This document shows positions 45,742-53,879 of a stretch of DNA of 64,000 nucleotides, piece by piece. How positions within the stretch are numbered: the stretch's first letter is position 1; each line of letters begins with the position of its first letter. A program made the translations under genes and the position numbers. The stretch lies in the NCBI RefSeq assembly GCF_900143095.1, contig NZ_FRDA01000004.1, forward strand, positions 261,265 to 325,264, in the 5' to 3' direction. The stretch is from Pseudomonas asturiensis (GTDB lineage Bacteria; Pseudomonadota; Gammaproteobacteria; Pseudomonadales; Pseudomonadaceae). Under the pieces are notes generated by a model. It was not told where the DNA came from. It did not search any database and worked only from the letters and a program-made list of their open reading frames with translations.

Positions 45742-46224
45742 TCAAAGCGCTTCGCATTTCGCAGGACGGCGCTGCGAGACCCGCTCACGTACCTTGTCGT
45801 AGGCCCAATTGAACAGCATGGTGTACGGCAGGAACATCAGCAGCAGGCCGATATCCAGCAGGAAGGCCTCGAACAGGCTGATCGACAGCCACCATGCAGC
45901 CAGCGGCACGACCACCAGAATCAACCCGGCCTCGAAGCCCATCGCATGCAATGCGCGGGTCAGCAGGGTCATGGCGAAGCCGAACCGGGTCCGCAGGCGG
46001 TCGAACAGAGCGTTGTAAACCATGTTCCAGAGCATGGCCACCGTGGAGATCATGATCGTCATCGCACCCATCATTGCCAGCGAGTGGTTCATCAACCAGG
46101 CGAGCAGTGGCGCGACCAGAATGACGCCGCCCACTTCGAACAGGGTGGCGTGCAGCGCGCGCTCCTTGATGGATTTGCTCGGTACTTCAGTCTGGTCCCG
46201 GGTGGTTTTGACGGTGCGACTCAT
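45742..46224 (-). CDS. PACE-family proton-antiport efflux transporter
   Basis: A 160-residue membrane protein with two tandem bacterial-transmembrane-pair domains (four helices), the structure of PACE efflux proteins such as AceI. Conserved features: the first half has RALHATLFEVGGVILVAPLLAW (split: ALHATLFEVGGVILV) with the key Glu, and each half has a WN motif (AMLWNMVYN, MLFNWAYDKVRER). The family exports chlorhexidine and polyamines such as cadaverine/putrescine. Start ATG 46224 has AAGGAC upstream; 46266 or 46248 are alternatives. Divergent from a LysR regulator, the typical arrangement. Confidence 0.9.
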   Translation of the reverse strand: MSRTVKTTRDQTEVPSKSIKERALHATLFEVGGVILVAPLLAWLMNHSLAMMGAMTIMISTVAMLWNMVYNALFDRLRTRFGFAMTLLTRALHAMGFEAGLILVVVPLAAWWLSISLFEAFLLDIGLLLMFLPYTMLFNWAYDKVRERVSQRRPAKCEAL

Positions 46225-46297
46225 GACGCGTCTGTCCTTTTTGCTCATTCGTGGCCGCATTATCATCGGTCATTGCGTTAAGCTGAAAATCATTACC

Positions 46298-46312
46298 ATC
46301 GGCAAAACCGAT
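46298..46312. promoter_or_regulatory. LysR T-N11-A dyad between PACE and LysR genes
   Basis: ATCGGCAAAACCGAT: perfect five-base arms around five bases, fitting the LTTR T-N11-A box; a further half-site ATCGGT lies at 46265-46270. It sits 10 bases before the LysR ATG and 74 bases upstream of the PACE start, suitable for autoregulation and control of the pump. Confidence 0.65.
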
Positions 46313-46322
46313 AGAGGCGACC

Positions 46323-47207
46323 ATGAGTTACTCACCTGAAGCACTGGAAGCGTTCGCGCAGATCGCGGCATTGGGCTCGTTCAGCGCCGCTGCGCGTCGT
46401 CTGGGCAAGAGCCAGTCGACCATCAGCGAAGCGATTTCCCGGCTGGAAATTGATCTGGGCCTGGAGCTGTTTGATCGCTCCTCGCGCCAGCCGGTGTTGA
46501 CCGAGGCAGGCAAGGTGATGCTCGGTCGGGTTGACGACGTGCTGTGCGCGGCCGACCGGTTACGCCGGGCGGCTGGCCGACTGGTCGAAGGCGTCGAACC
46601 GCGGTTGACGCTGGTGCTGTCGGATGCCAACCAGTTTGCCGATTTCGAACGGCTGATGACTGAACTGGATCAGCGCTTTCCCGAGCTTGAGATGGAGTGT
46701 GTGTTCGCCGAGCACGGCGATGCGATCAGCCTGGTGCAGTCGGGCAGGGCGTCGTTGGGATTGCTTTCGGCACAGGCCAGTTATCCGCCCGAAATCGGCC
46801 ATGCAACCATCGACGAGAGCGCGGACTTCGGTCTGTTCGTCTCGCACAACCACCCGCTGGCCGCGCTGGAGCGGGTGGATTATCAGCAACTGGCGCGCTA
46901 CCGGGCACTACGCCTCAACACACTGGTCGAGCAAAGCATTCCCACCGACGACTTGCCGACCAGTGGCCACCGGCACTGGTCAGCGCCCAATTACCTGTTG
47001 CTGATGGACATGGCCGCGTTTGGCTTCGGCTGGTCGGCATTACCGCGCTGGCTGGTGTCGCGCTACTCGGGTGGACTGTTGAAGGAACTCAAGGTTTCCG
47101 GCTGGCCAAGACGCTCGGCGGTGGACGTGATCTGGTCCTTTCAACGCAGCCTGGGACCTGCGGGGTCGTGGTTGCTGGATTCGCTGGTGCCGTTTGCCGG
47201 GGAGTAA
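46323..47207 (+). CDS. LysR-family regulator of PACE transporter
   Basis: A 294-residue LTTR with HTH AALGSFSAAARRLGKSQSTI (residues about 14-33) and a full effector domain. Divergent from the PACE efflux gene with a shared dyad in the promoter; LTTR control of PACE genes is known from AceR-AceI. Start at the ATG 46323. The gene ends before a stem-loop at 47223. Confidence 0.92.
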   Translation: MSYSPEALEAFAQIAALGSFSAAARRLGKSQSTISEAISRLEIDLGLELFDRSSRQPVLTEAGKVMLGRVDDVLCAADRLRRAAGRLVEGVEPRLTLVLSDANQFADFERLMTELDQRFPELEMECVFAEHGDAISLVQSGRASLGLLSAQASYPPEIGHATIDESADFGLFVSHNHPLAALERVDYQQLARYRALRLNTLVEQSIPTDDLPTSGHRHWSAPNYLLLMDMAAFGFGWSALPRWLVSRYSGGLLKELKVSGWPRRSAVDVIWSFQRSLGPAGSWLLDSLVPFAGE

Positions 47208-47222
47208 GCAGGGGCACAGCCA

Positions 47223-47246
47223 CGCCTGCGCCGCCAATCGCAGGCG
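47223..47246 (+). terminator. possible terminator hairpin after LysR gene
   Basis: Perfect eight-base stem CGCCTGCG / CGCAGGCG with an eight-base loop, 15 bases after the stop. No U-tract follows, so the termination role is only tentative. Confidence 0.4.
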
Positions 47247-47315
47247 ATGAGTCAAAGTGATAGCCGTCTGCCATAATGCCGCCGTCGCAAGCACTCCCCA
47301 CCATGAAGTCGCCCC

Positions 47316-48515
47316 ATGCTCCTGAACGATCCTTTCACCTTGCTGCTGCTCATCACGCCGTTCGGGTTGATGACGGCGATTCTGCTGTGTCTGTCCTGCA
47401 TGAGCCTGAGCCGCCGTAATGCGCCGCTCTACTGGTGGCTGGCCGGTGACCTGGTGTTGACCGCCTACCGCGTGGCGGACATGCTTCAACCCGGCCTGCT
47501 GGCACCCGATTATGCCTGGCTCGGTATCTTTTCCCCGGAGCAGGCATTGCTGGCCAGCACCGGCTTGCTGCTGGTGGCCATCGGTTGCCATACAGCGGCG
47601 CTGATCCAGTTTCACGAGCGCACCGGTGACCGTTATTTTTACGCCACCGTGGTGCTGACGCCGGCACTGCTTTACTGCGTGATCGCCGTGCTGATCCTCA
47701 GTACTTCCTGGCTGCTGCCGTGGTTTTCATTCATGGCGCTTTTGGTCATCGGCTATCAGTTCAAGGTGTCCCTGGGGTTGAAGGACCGTTATCGCGGAGC
47801 GTGGGGGTTGTTGGCCGGGCAGGCGGTGGTCATGTATTTTCATGGTTCTTCAGCGCTGCAACTGATCATCGAACCCATTGGTCCGCTGCCATTCGACGAA
47901 CCTGACATGCTTTCAAAAGGCGCGCTGGCCATGGACTTCATGGTCTCGTTCCTTTTTACCTTGAGCTTCGCCTTGATGCTGCAAGAGCAACTGCGCATGC
48001 AGCTCTACACGCTGGGCGTCACCGATGCGCTGACCGGCGCAATGAACCGCCGCGGTGCTGCTGCCACGCTGGACCGGGAATGGGCCCATGCCTCAAGTGG
48101 CAAATACCCGTTGGCGGTGGCCATGATCGACCTGGACAATTTCAAGGTCATCAACGACACGTTTGGTCATGCGGTGGGCGATACGGCACTGCAATGCTTT
48201 GCCCAGACCGTGTTCACGCTCAAGCGCAGCCCCGACATTTTTGTGCGCTGGGGCGGTGAAGAGTTTCTGTTGGTGTTCCCGCGCACCAGTGCCCGGCAGG
48301 CGCAGGATTTTCTTGATCGATTGCGCGATGTACTGAAGGCCCGCGAGCTGGAACCGGGCCTGCCGTTACGTATTGGGTTCAGTGCCGGGCTTGCCGAAAC
48401 CACCGTGGATCATCACCCCAGCTTCGAGCGCCTGCTGAGCGCCGTCGACAAGGCGTTGTATCGCGCCAAGCAACACCGTGACCGGATAGAGGTTGTGACG
48501 ACAGCTGACCTTTGA
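47316..48515 (+). CDS. membrane diguanylate cyclase (GGDEF)
   Basis: A 399-residue protein with about seven N-terminal membrane helices (residues 5-225; seven-helix MASE-like sensor) and a C-terminal GGDEF domain. The active-site loop is GGEEF (313-317) and the product-inhibition I-site RxxD is present as RSPD (304-307), exactly five residues before it. So the protein should make c-di-GMP and be feedback inhibited. No EAL domain. The ATG at 47316 is the first in frame. Monocistronic; signal sensed unknown. Confidence 0.93.
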   Translation: MLLNDPFTLLLLITPFGLMTAILLCLSCMSLSRRNAPLYWWLAGDLVLTAYRVADMLQPGLLAPDYAWLGIFSPEQALLASTGLLLVAIGCHTAALIQFHERTGDRYFYATVVLTPALLYCVIAVLILSTSWLLPWFSFMALLVIGYQFKVSLGLKDRYRGAWGLLAGQAVVMYFHGSSALQLIIEPIGPLPFDEPDMLSKGALAMDFMVSFLFTLSFALMLQEQLRMQLYTLGVTDALTGAMNRRGAAATLDREWAHASSGKYPLAVAMIDLDNFKVINDTFGHAVGDTALQCFAQTVFTLKRSPDIFVRWGGEEFLLVFPRTSARQAQDFLDRLRDVLKARELEPGLPLRIGFSAGLAETTVDHHPSFERLLSAVDKALYRAKQHRDRIEVVTTADL

Positions 48516-48599
48516 AACGGCCTGCCCGCCTAGGTTTGTAAGGTTTCCTGCATAAGGCTCAGAAGCGTCTGACAGATCCCCTTGAGTATCTCCTTTAGC

Positions 48600-48639
48600 T
48601 TCATCACCCCCTGCATCTGCGCAGGGTTTGCGTGATGAA
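48600..48639 (+). promoter_or_regulatory. compound stem-loop in PAAR mRNA leader
   Basis: Outer arms TTCATCAC (48600-48607) / GTGATGAA (48632-48639) and inner arms CCCTGC (48609-48614) / GCAGGG (48621-48626) form a two-tier hairpin ending 14 bases before the PAAR start codon, next to the AAAAGGA ribosome-binding site. Could be a translation-control or terminator-like structure. Confidence 0.6.
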
Positions 48640-48653
48640 CAAAAGGACCCCGC

Positions 48654-49106
48654 ATGATTCCCTCCGCACGCCAGGGCGACCTGCACGTCTGCCCGATTCC
48701 GGGTCACATCCCGACACCTATCGTTACGGCCTCCAGCGATGTACTGGCCAACGCCATGAACGTCGCGCGGGTCGGCGACGTCTGTGCCTGCGGCGCTGTT
48801 ATCGTCGCGGGCTTCCCGTCGATACTGGTCAACGGCCGCCCCATGGCCCATCTGGGCAGCCCCAGCAGCCATGGCGGAATGATCGTCAACGGCAGCCCGG
48901 ATGTGGTGGGTGGGTTTAACGCGGGTGTTGACGGTGGGGACCGTGTGGTGAATTTTTCGCGGCTTGGGATGTTGCGTGACGACGGCACTTTGGATGAGTC
49001 GCGTTTGAGTGAACTGGTGAGCGATCCGGAGTTGCTTCTTAAGGCGCAGGCGGCTGGTGCGGTGGTTGACTCCGACAAGCATCAGGACGCAGATATGTCG
49101 CGGTGA
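48654..49106 (+). CDS. PAAR-domain protein (type VI secretion spike tip)
   Basis: A 150-residue PAAR protein. The PAAR repeats are seen in ARQGDLHVCPIPGHIPTPIV, VARVGDVCACGAVIVAGFPS (split) and HLGSPSSHGGMIVNGSPDV, covering residues 5-85; a helical tail of about 60 residues follows (DDGTLDESRLSELVSDPELL), likely the adaptor for cargo. PAAR proteins cap VgrG and carry toxins. No other T6SS core gene is in the window, so this is an orphan effector module. Its stop overlaps the GTG of the toxin gene. Good AAAAGGA ribosome-binding site. Confidence 0.92.
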   Translation: MIPSARQGDLHVCPIPGHIPTPIVTASSDVLANAMNVARVGDVCACGAVIVAGFPSILVNGRPMAHLGSPSSHGGMIVNGSPDVVGGFNAGVDGGDRVVNFSRLGMLRDDGTLDESRLSELVSDPELLLKAQAAGAVVDSDKHQDADMSR

Positions 49107-49789
49107 CTTGTATTCATCCTGATGAGCTGAATGATTTGTCTTGTTATATCGCTGGAGAAATCAACCGCAATCGGTGCCATGCCGTCGTGTTGAATATGAG
49201 GAAACTGCTTGATTATGACGTTGCAGAGGAAACGCGGAAGTGGATGGAGTTACCTTGGTATTCCAAGGTAGGAAGTGCAAATAATCCACAGGTGATGGGG
49301 AACACCTACAAGGTTGCTGCGTTGATGATGTGGACGGAAAAAGTTGGCCAAAATAGACCCTGGGACCACAAATCGCTGATAAGAAAGATGTATCGCGGAC
49401 GTGCTTGGCATAAACAGGGTGCCTACATGTATTTTCATGATATCTGGTCGAATATTCATTACGGATACGTGGGTATGGCTGCTGGGTTGTCTGAACAACT
49501 CCTGCTGGACGGAGCCGGTTTGGAGCAAATAGGTTCTGATACCTTGCGCAAAATGCAGAATTGGAAAAAGAACCCTGGCCCTCATCGCTCAGATGATATC
49601 ACCGGATTTCGCGCCTGGGACGATGCACCTGATCGGATCTCGATTCAAATCGGAGTTGATTTATACACATGTTGTCCTGATGGCGTTAGTGCAAGCCAGG
49701 TGATGAAAAGCGTCATGTCGGTAAGCCCCGAAGCCTGGGGCGAAGGCATTAGGTTTCATGATTGCAACAATTCGAACCACACACGCTGA
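49103..49789 (+). CDS. polymorphic toxin type 44 effector
   Basis: A 228-residue protein matching the type 44 polymorphic toxin family: the core WDHKSLIRKMYRGRAWHKQG and YFHDIWSNIHYGYVGMAAGL (residues about 92-135) and LLDGAGLEQ are the conserved segments I recognise. Starts with GTG at 49103, coupled to PAAR by GTGA; it has no N-terminal Rhs or signal peptide, so the toxin domain is nearly the whole protein and must be carried by PAAR. Codon use and GC are lower than neighbours. Biochemical activity of the family is not certain. Followed directly by a probable immunity gene. Confidence 0.82.
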   Translation: MTCIHPDELNDLSCYIAGEINRNRCHAVVLNMRKLLDYDVAEETRKWMELPWYSKVGSANNPQVMGNTYKVAALMMWTEKVGQNRPWDHKSLIRKMYRGRAWHKQGAYMYFHDIWSNIHYGYVGMAAGLSEQLLLDGAGLEQIGSDTLRKMQNWKKNPGPHRSDDITGFRAWDDAPDRISIQIGVDLYTCCPDGVSASQVMKSVMSVSPEAWGEGIRFHDCNNSNHTR

Positions 49790-50166
49790 TGGACGCCAGG
49801 TTCAAATTCCTGATGCTGCTTTCACCTTTCGCGGTGTGGCAAGTCTCTACGCCAAGTGTGACGCTTCATTACTCTGAAAGCGCAACGAGCGAGTTGAGTT
49901 ATATCTGGAATACCCATCATCGTACATTCAAACGCCGTTTGCTTCCGGGCGAAACGACGGGTGATTACGGAGCGATTTATGAGGGCGAGGACTTCTTCAT
50001 GGAGGTCTATTGGTGGGACAACGGGAATATCAGCGACTGTGTTCGAATCGATCCCAAGTGGCACGAGACGCATATCTATCTGAAAGCTGATGGTCGAGTT
50101 GATACATCGCCTGCAGGTGGCACGGATGTGGACCGGCTGTACCCTTGCCTTGGGAGCGATATTTAG
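49789..50166 (+). CDS. probable immunity protein for type 44 toxin
   Basis: A 125-residue protein whose ATG at 49789 overlaps the toxin stop (TGATG). The N-terminus RFKFLMLLSPFAVWQVST is hydrophobic and may be a signal peptide or anchor; the rest is acidic/aromatic (YEGEDFFMEVYWWDNGNISD). I recognise no family. The immunity role rests only on position directly after the toxin gene and size. A periplasmic location, if real, suggests the toxin acts in the envelope. Upstream TTG 49762 in frame is less likely. Confidence 0.65.
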   Translation: MDARFKFLMLLSPFAVWQVSTPSVTLHYSESATSELSYIWNTHHRTFKRRLLPGETTGDYGAIYEGEDFFMEVYWWDNGNISDCVRIDPKWHETHIYLKADGRVDTSPAGGTDVDRLYPCLGSDI

Positions 50167-50264
50167 CGCAGGCGGATTGTATTTGCAGGTGTGCCCGGTT
50201 TCGTCATGGAGATCTCTGTCGTTGGCCCGCAAACGCATGCGCGCTCACGGGCCACGACCTCATC

Positions 50265-50513
50265 TTACGCGCTGATCTCGATCTCGACCCCGCTCAGCCA
50301 GAGGTCGTTCACGGTCTTGGCCAGTTCGACCAGATGCGTGACCGCGAACGCCAACTGGCGATCGGTTCCGCTCAGACGGTCGCCGCTTTCGTAAGTTGTG
50401 GCAGCGGCGCGGCAGAGCAGTTCGGCGTCGTAGTTCAGGGATTGTTCGAGGGTGGCGAGAGGGCGTGGCGGGTTGGCGCAAGGGGGCAGGGTTTTCTCGG
50501 AAATTTCATTCAA
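50265..50513 (-). CDS. small DUF6124/DUF3077-like protein
   Basis: An 82-residue protein from a TTG codon at 50513 (no in-frame ATG gives a longer product). The part YDAELLCRAAATTYESGDRLSGTDRQLAFAVTHLVELA (in pieces: LSGTDRQLAFAVTHLVELAK) resembles the C-terminal helical region of DUF6124/DUF3077 proteins common in Pseudomonas; these have no known function. The absence of a clear start and Shine-Dalgarno sequence suggests truncation or a wrongly assigned start. Convergent with the immunity gene. Confidence 0.5.
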   Translation of the reverse strand: MNEISEKTLPPCANPPRPLATLEQSLNYDAELLCRAAATTYESGDRLSGTDRQLAFAVTHLVELAKTVNDLWLSGVEIEISA

Positions 50514-50649
50514 GAGAAAGAGAAATGTCCATTCAAGGGCCTGAAATGAACTGACGAATTACCTACAGTGAAGGGCTTTTGCTCTCATGTGAACAGCGCC
50601 TGACTCGTGGTTACGTCAGAATCGCGCTATAACAGATCGCGTTTCCTTT

Positions 50650-50880
50650 ATGGATGAATCGGACATGGCATTCGACTGGCATAGCGATGTGATTACCCGC
50701 GACACCGCTGTAGATGCGCACTATCGAAATACTCAGAACGTGCGGCGTTTCATGACCGAGCAGTGCGGTTCGCAGTTCAGGTTCGACAGACCCTTCATGG
50801 CGTGGATTATCGACGACACACCCAAAAGCATGGGGCAGGTAGTGGATGAGTGGCTGCGCAGACATGCGATGGCACACTGA
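50650..50880 (+). CDS. DUF6434 small protein
   Basis: A 76-residue protein with the DUF6434 core FDWHSDVITRDTAVDAHYRN, QNVRRFMTEQCG and a terminal FDRPFMAWIIDDTPKSMGQVVDEW (split). An alternative ATG at 50665 gives 71 residues. No signal peptide. In other bacteria this domain often accompanies SAP domains; function unknown. Lies in the accessory patch after the toxin cassette. Confidence 0.7.
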   Translation: MDESDMAFDWHSDVITRDTAVDAHYRNTQNVRRFMTEQCGSQFRFDRPFMAWIIDDTPKSMGQVVDEWLRRHAMAH

Positions 50881-51119
50881 TGAACCTGTGTGCACTCATA
50901 AAGGTGACCGCAGCGTCATGATCGGCCTGCCCGCGTAGAGACCCGTACATCCAGTCGAGATGTTGCGTGTGAAACATGGGCACCGATCATCGCTCTTCAC
51001 CGCTTTTTTGCGCAGCAAATTGCCATTACTTTTGCCAGCGAGGCGTTTTTCTCGTAGCGTGCTCATGCCGGCCTGTTGAATGGGAAAACGGCGACGATCA
51101 TTCCCCAGGTGCCGCTGCT

Positions 51120-53213
51120 TTGACCCCGACTGAATTGCAAGATCTCCAGAACCGATTAAAGGCGCTGGAAGATGAAAATACCCTGCTCAAAGAACGACTG
51201 AGTGTCGATGGTCGCAACGCCGAGCATGCATTGGCATTGTCTCAGGAACGCTACCGTTTTCTGTTCGACGCTATGGACGAAGGCTTTTGCGTCATCGAGT
51301 TTTTTGACGGTCCGCATGGCCCGCTCAGTGACTACATTCACGTCGAAGCGAACCCGGCCTACGAGTACCACGCCGGCATTCCCAACGTGGTCGGCAAGAA
51401 GCTGCGCGAGATGGTTCGCGAAGAGGCCGATGACTGGGTGCGGTTCTACGGCAAGGTGCTGGCCACCGGCGAGCCTATCCGTTTCGAGCGTGAGCTTGAG
51501 GCGACCGGACGCTTTCTGGCCCTGACTGCTTTTCGCATTGAACCTGCCAGTCGCAAGCAGGTGGCCGTGCTGTTTCAGGACATCACCGAACGCAAGCGTG
51601 CCGAGCGTGCTCTGCAGCAACTCAATGAAACCCTCGAAGCCCGCGTTGTCGAGGCTGTCGCCGAGCGTAACGTGCTGGCCGATGTGGTGAACGGCACCAA
51701 TGCCTTCATTCATGTGATTGACTTGAATTATCGCTGGGTGGCCATCAACGGCTCGGCAGCGCGCGAGTTCGAACGTCTGTTCGGCGTTCGGCCCAAGGTG
51801 GGCGACAACATGCTTGAGTGGCTTGACGACCGGCCCGAGAGCAAGGCGGGGATGCGTCAGCGCTGGGCGCGAGCGCTGTCGGGCGAGGAGTTTGCGGAAA
51901 GCGTGAATTTTCCCGATTCGACCGACCCCGCCCGTCATTTCGAAATGCGCTACAGCACGTTGCGCAACGCCGATGGCCAGCCCATCGGCGCCTACCTGTT
52001 TGCCTACGATGTCAGCGAACGACGGCGCGAGCAGGACCGACTGAGTCAGGCCGAAGAAGCCTTGCGCCAGTCCCAGAAAATGGAAGCCGTTGGCCAGTTG
52101 ACCGGCGGTATCGCCCACGATTTCAACAACCTGCTGACCGGTATCACCGGATCTCTGGAACTGCTCAAGAGCCGCCTGAGCCAGGGTCGCTTCACCGAAA
52201 TCGATCGTTATGTGGCCGCTGCCCAGGACGCGTCCAAGCGGGCCGCGTCGTTGACCCATCGCCTGCTGGCGTTTTCCAGGCGCCAGACGCTGGACCCCAA
52301 ACCGGTCGATATCAATCGACTGGTGGCGGGTATGGAAGAATTGATCCGTCGTACCGTGGGGCCGCACATTACGGTGGAAGTGGTGACATCGGTCGGGTTG
52401 TGGTCAACCTTCATCGACGCGCCGCAACTGGAAAACGCGCTGCTCAACCTGTGCATCAATGCCCGTGACGCCATGCCGCAAGGCGGGCGGATCACCATCG
52501 AGACGGCCAACAAATGGATTGATGAGCGCGGCTCCCAGAGCCGCGATCTGTCGCCGGGGCAATACCTGTCGCTGTGCGTCAGCGACACCGGCACGGGCAT
52601 GACCCCTGAGGTGATGAACCGCGCCTTCGATCCGTTCTTCACGACCAAACCGCTGGGGCAAGGCACTGGGTTGGGCCTGTCGATGGTCTACGGCTTCGTA
52701 CGTCAGTCCGGCGGGCAGGTGCGTATCTATTCGGAGCCTGATCAAGGCACCACGATGTGCCTCTACCTGCCGCGTCATTACCTGGGCGCGCCGGAAGAGG
52801 TCGAGGCTGTGGAGGCGTCCGGGGACGTGCGTACTCAGAGTTCGCGCACCGTGATGATCGTCGACGACGAGCCGACCATTCGCATGCTGGTGGCCGAAGT
52901 GCTCCAGGATGAAGGCTATATCGCCATTGAGGCGGGCGAGGGTGCATCGGCGCTCAAAGTGCTGGAAACCGATACCCGTATCGACTTGCTGGTCACCGAC
53001 GTCGGGCTGCCGGGGGGCATGAACGGCCGACAACTGGCCGATGCCGCACGCGTCGTCCGGCCTGACCTGAAGGTGCTGTTCATCACCGGTTACGCCGAAA
53101 ACGCGATCATTGGTAACGGTCATCTTGACCCGGGCATGTGGGTGCTGACCAAGCCCTTCACCATGGAAGCGTTTGCCAGCCGCATCTACGAAATGATCGA
53201 GCGCGAGGGCTGA
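51120..53213 (+). CDS. hybrid PAS sensor histidine kinase with receiver domain
   Basis: A soluble hybrid kinase of 697 residues from the TTG at 51120, which has AGGTG seven bases before it; an ATG at 50976 would add 48 residues of non-coding character. Order: coiled coil (about 5-40), two PAS domains (about 45-170 and 190-320), HisKA with phospho-acceptor HDFNN (His333 in [15 protein letters not shown]), HATPase with [14 protein letters not shown] and [11 protein letters not shown], then a receiver with phospho-acceptor Asp627 in [11 protein letters not shown]. No transmembrane segment, so it senses an internal signal. No response-regulator output gene adjacent. Confidence 0.9.
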   Translation: MTPTELQDLQNRLKALEDENTLLKERLSVDGRNAEHALALSQERYRFLFDAMDEGFCVIEFFDGPHGPLSDYIHVEANPAYEYHAGIPNVVGKKLREMVREEADDWVRFYGKVLATGEPIRFERELEATGRFLALTAFRIEPASRKQVAVLFQDITERKRAERALQQLNETLEARVVEAVAERNVLADVVNGTNAFIHVIDLNYRWVAINGSAAREFERLFGVRPKVGDNMLEWLDDRPESKAGMRQRWARALSGEEFAESVNFPDSTDPARHFEMRYSTLRNADGQPIGAYLFAYDVSERRREQDRLSQAEEALRQSQKMEAVGQLTGGIAHDFNNLLTGITGSLELLKSRLSQGRFTEIDRYVAAAQDASKRAASLTHRLLAFSRRQTLDPKPVDINRLVAGMEELIRRTVGPHITVEVVTSVGLWSTFIDAPQLENALLNLCINARDAMPQGGRITIETANKWIDERGSQSRDLSPGQYLSLCVSDTGTGMTPEVMNRAFDPFFTTKPLGQGTGLGLSMVYGFVRQSGGQVRIYSEPDQGTTMCLYLPRHYLGAPEEVEAVEASGDVRTQSSRTVMIVDDEPTIRMLVAEVLQDEGYIAIEAGEGASALKVLETDTRIDLLVTDVGLPGGMNGRQLADAARVVRPDLKVLFITGYAENAIIGNGHLDPGMWVLTKPFTMEAFASRIYEMIEREG

Positions 53214-53264
53214 TCGCGCAAAGCTTTCTGTTGCATCAGTCATCCCGATTGCCGGCCCTGAATC

Positions 53265-53819
53265 TCAGCGCGTCGGCAGCGCCTGGAATTCGCCTTTTGA
53301 CAATCCCTGCACATCGTTGCCCATGCTATCGCGCAGGCTCAGGTCGGCGCCTTTGTCAGTCAGCTCCTTGAGCACTTCGGTACGCTTGAACAGCGCTGCG
53401 TACATGGCGGCAGTCTGGCCGGCATTGTTGGTCAGGTTTGCTCCGCAGTCGGCCTGCACCAGACGTTTGGCGATGCTCAGCTCACCCTTGAAAATCGCCC
53501 CCATCAGCGCAGTATTGCCGCGGTTGTCCTTGGCGCAAGGGTCGGCGCCAGCGTCTATCAGGCGCACGACGGAATCTTCATGACCATGGTAGGCCGCGAG
53601 GATCAGGCCGGTGTAGCCTTGTTCGTCCCGAACGTTGAGGTCGTAATGCGCTTCGATGAAGGTATCCAGCATGGGGTTATTGCCTTCGCGAGAGGCATCG
53701 AAGAACAGCGTGCGCAACTGGTTTGCGGTCTGTTGCGCATCAAGAGGCTGCGCCGCTGTGGGTTGTTCTGCCTGAGCAACGGCGCTCAACAGCAGCAGCC
53801 CGTATAGAAAGGTTCTCAC
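53265..53819 (-). CDS. ankB: periplasmic ankyrin protein AnkB
   Basis: A 184-residue exported protein with four ankyrin repeats (from about residue 50; GYTGLILAAYHGHEDSVVRLIDAGAD is typical, quoted in parts GYTGLILAAYHGHEDSVVRL). Start: the GTG at 53819 has GGAG seven bases upstream and gives a signal peptide RTFLYGLLLLSAVAQA. Located 60 bases downstream of katB on the same strand. In P. aeruginosa AnkB is needed for full KatB activity and peroxide resistance, so the pair is conserved. Confidence 0.9.
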   Translation of the reverse strand: MRTFLYGLLLLSAVAQAEQPTAAQPLDAQQTANQLRTLFFDASREGNNPMLDTFIEAHYDLNVRDEQGYTGLILAAYHGHEDSVVRLIDAGADPCAKDNRGNTALMGAIFKGELSIAKRLVQADCGANLTNNAGQTAAMYAALFKRTEVLKELTDKGADLSLRDSMGNDVQGLSKGEFQALPTR

Positions 53820-53879
53820 TGGCGTTCTCCGGGTCTGAACCACCCCTGCACGCATGCGCAGGGGCGGGACATCAGATCA

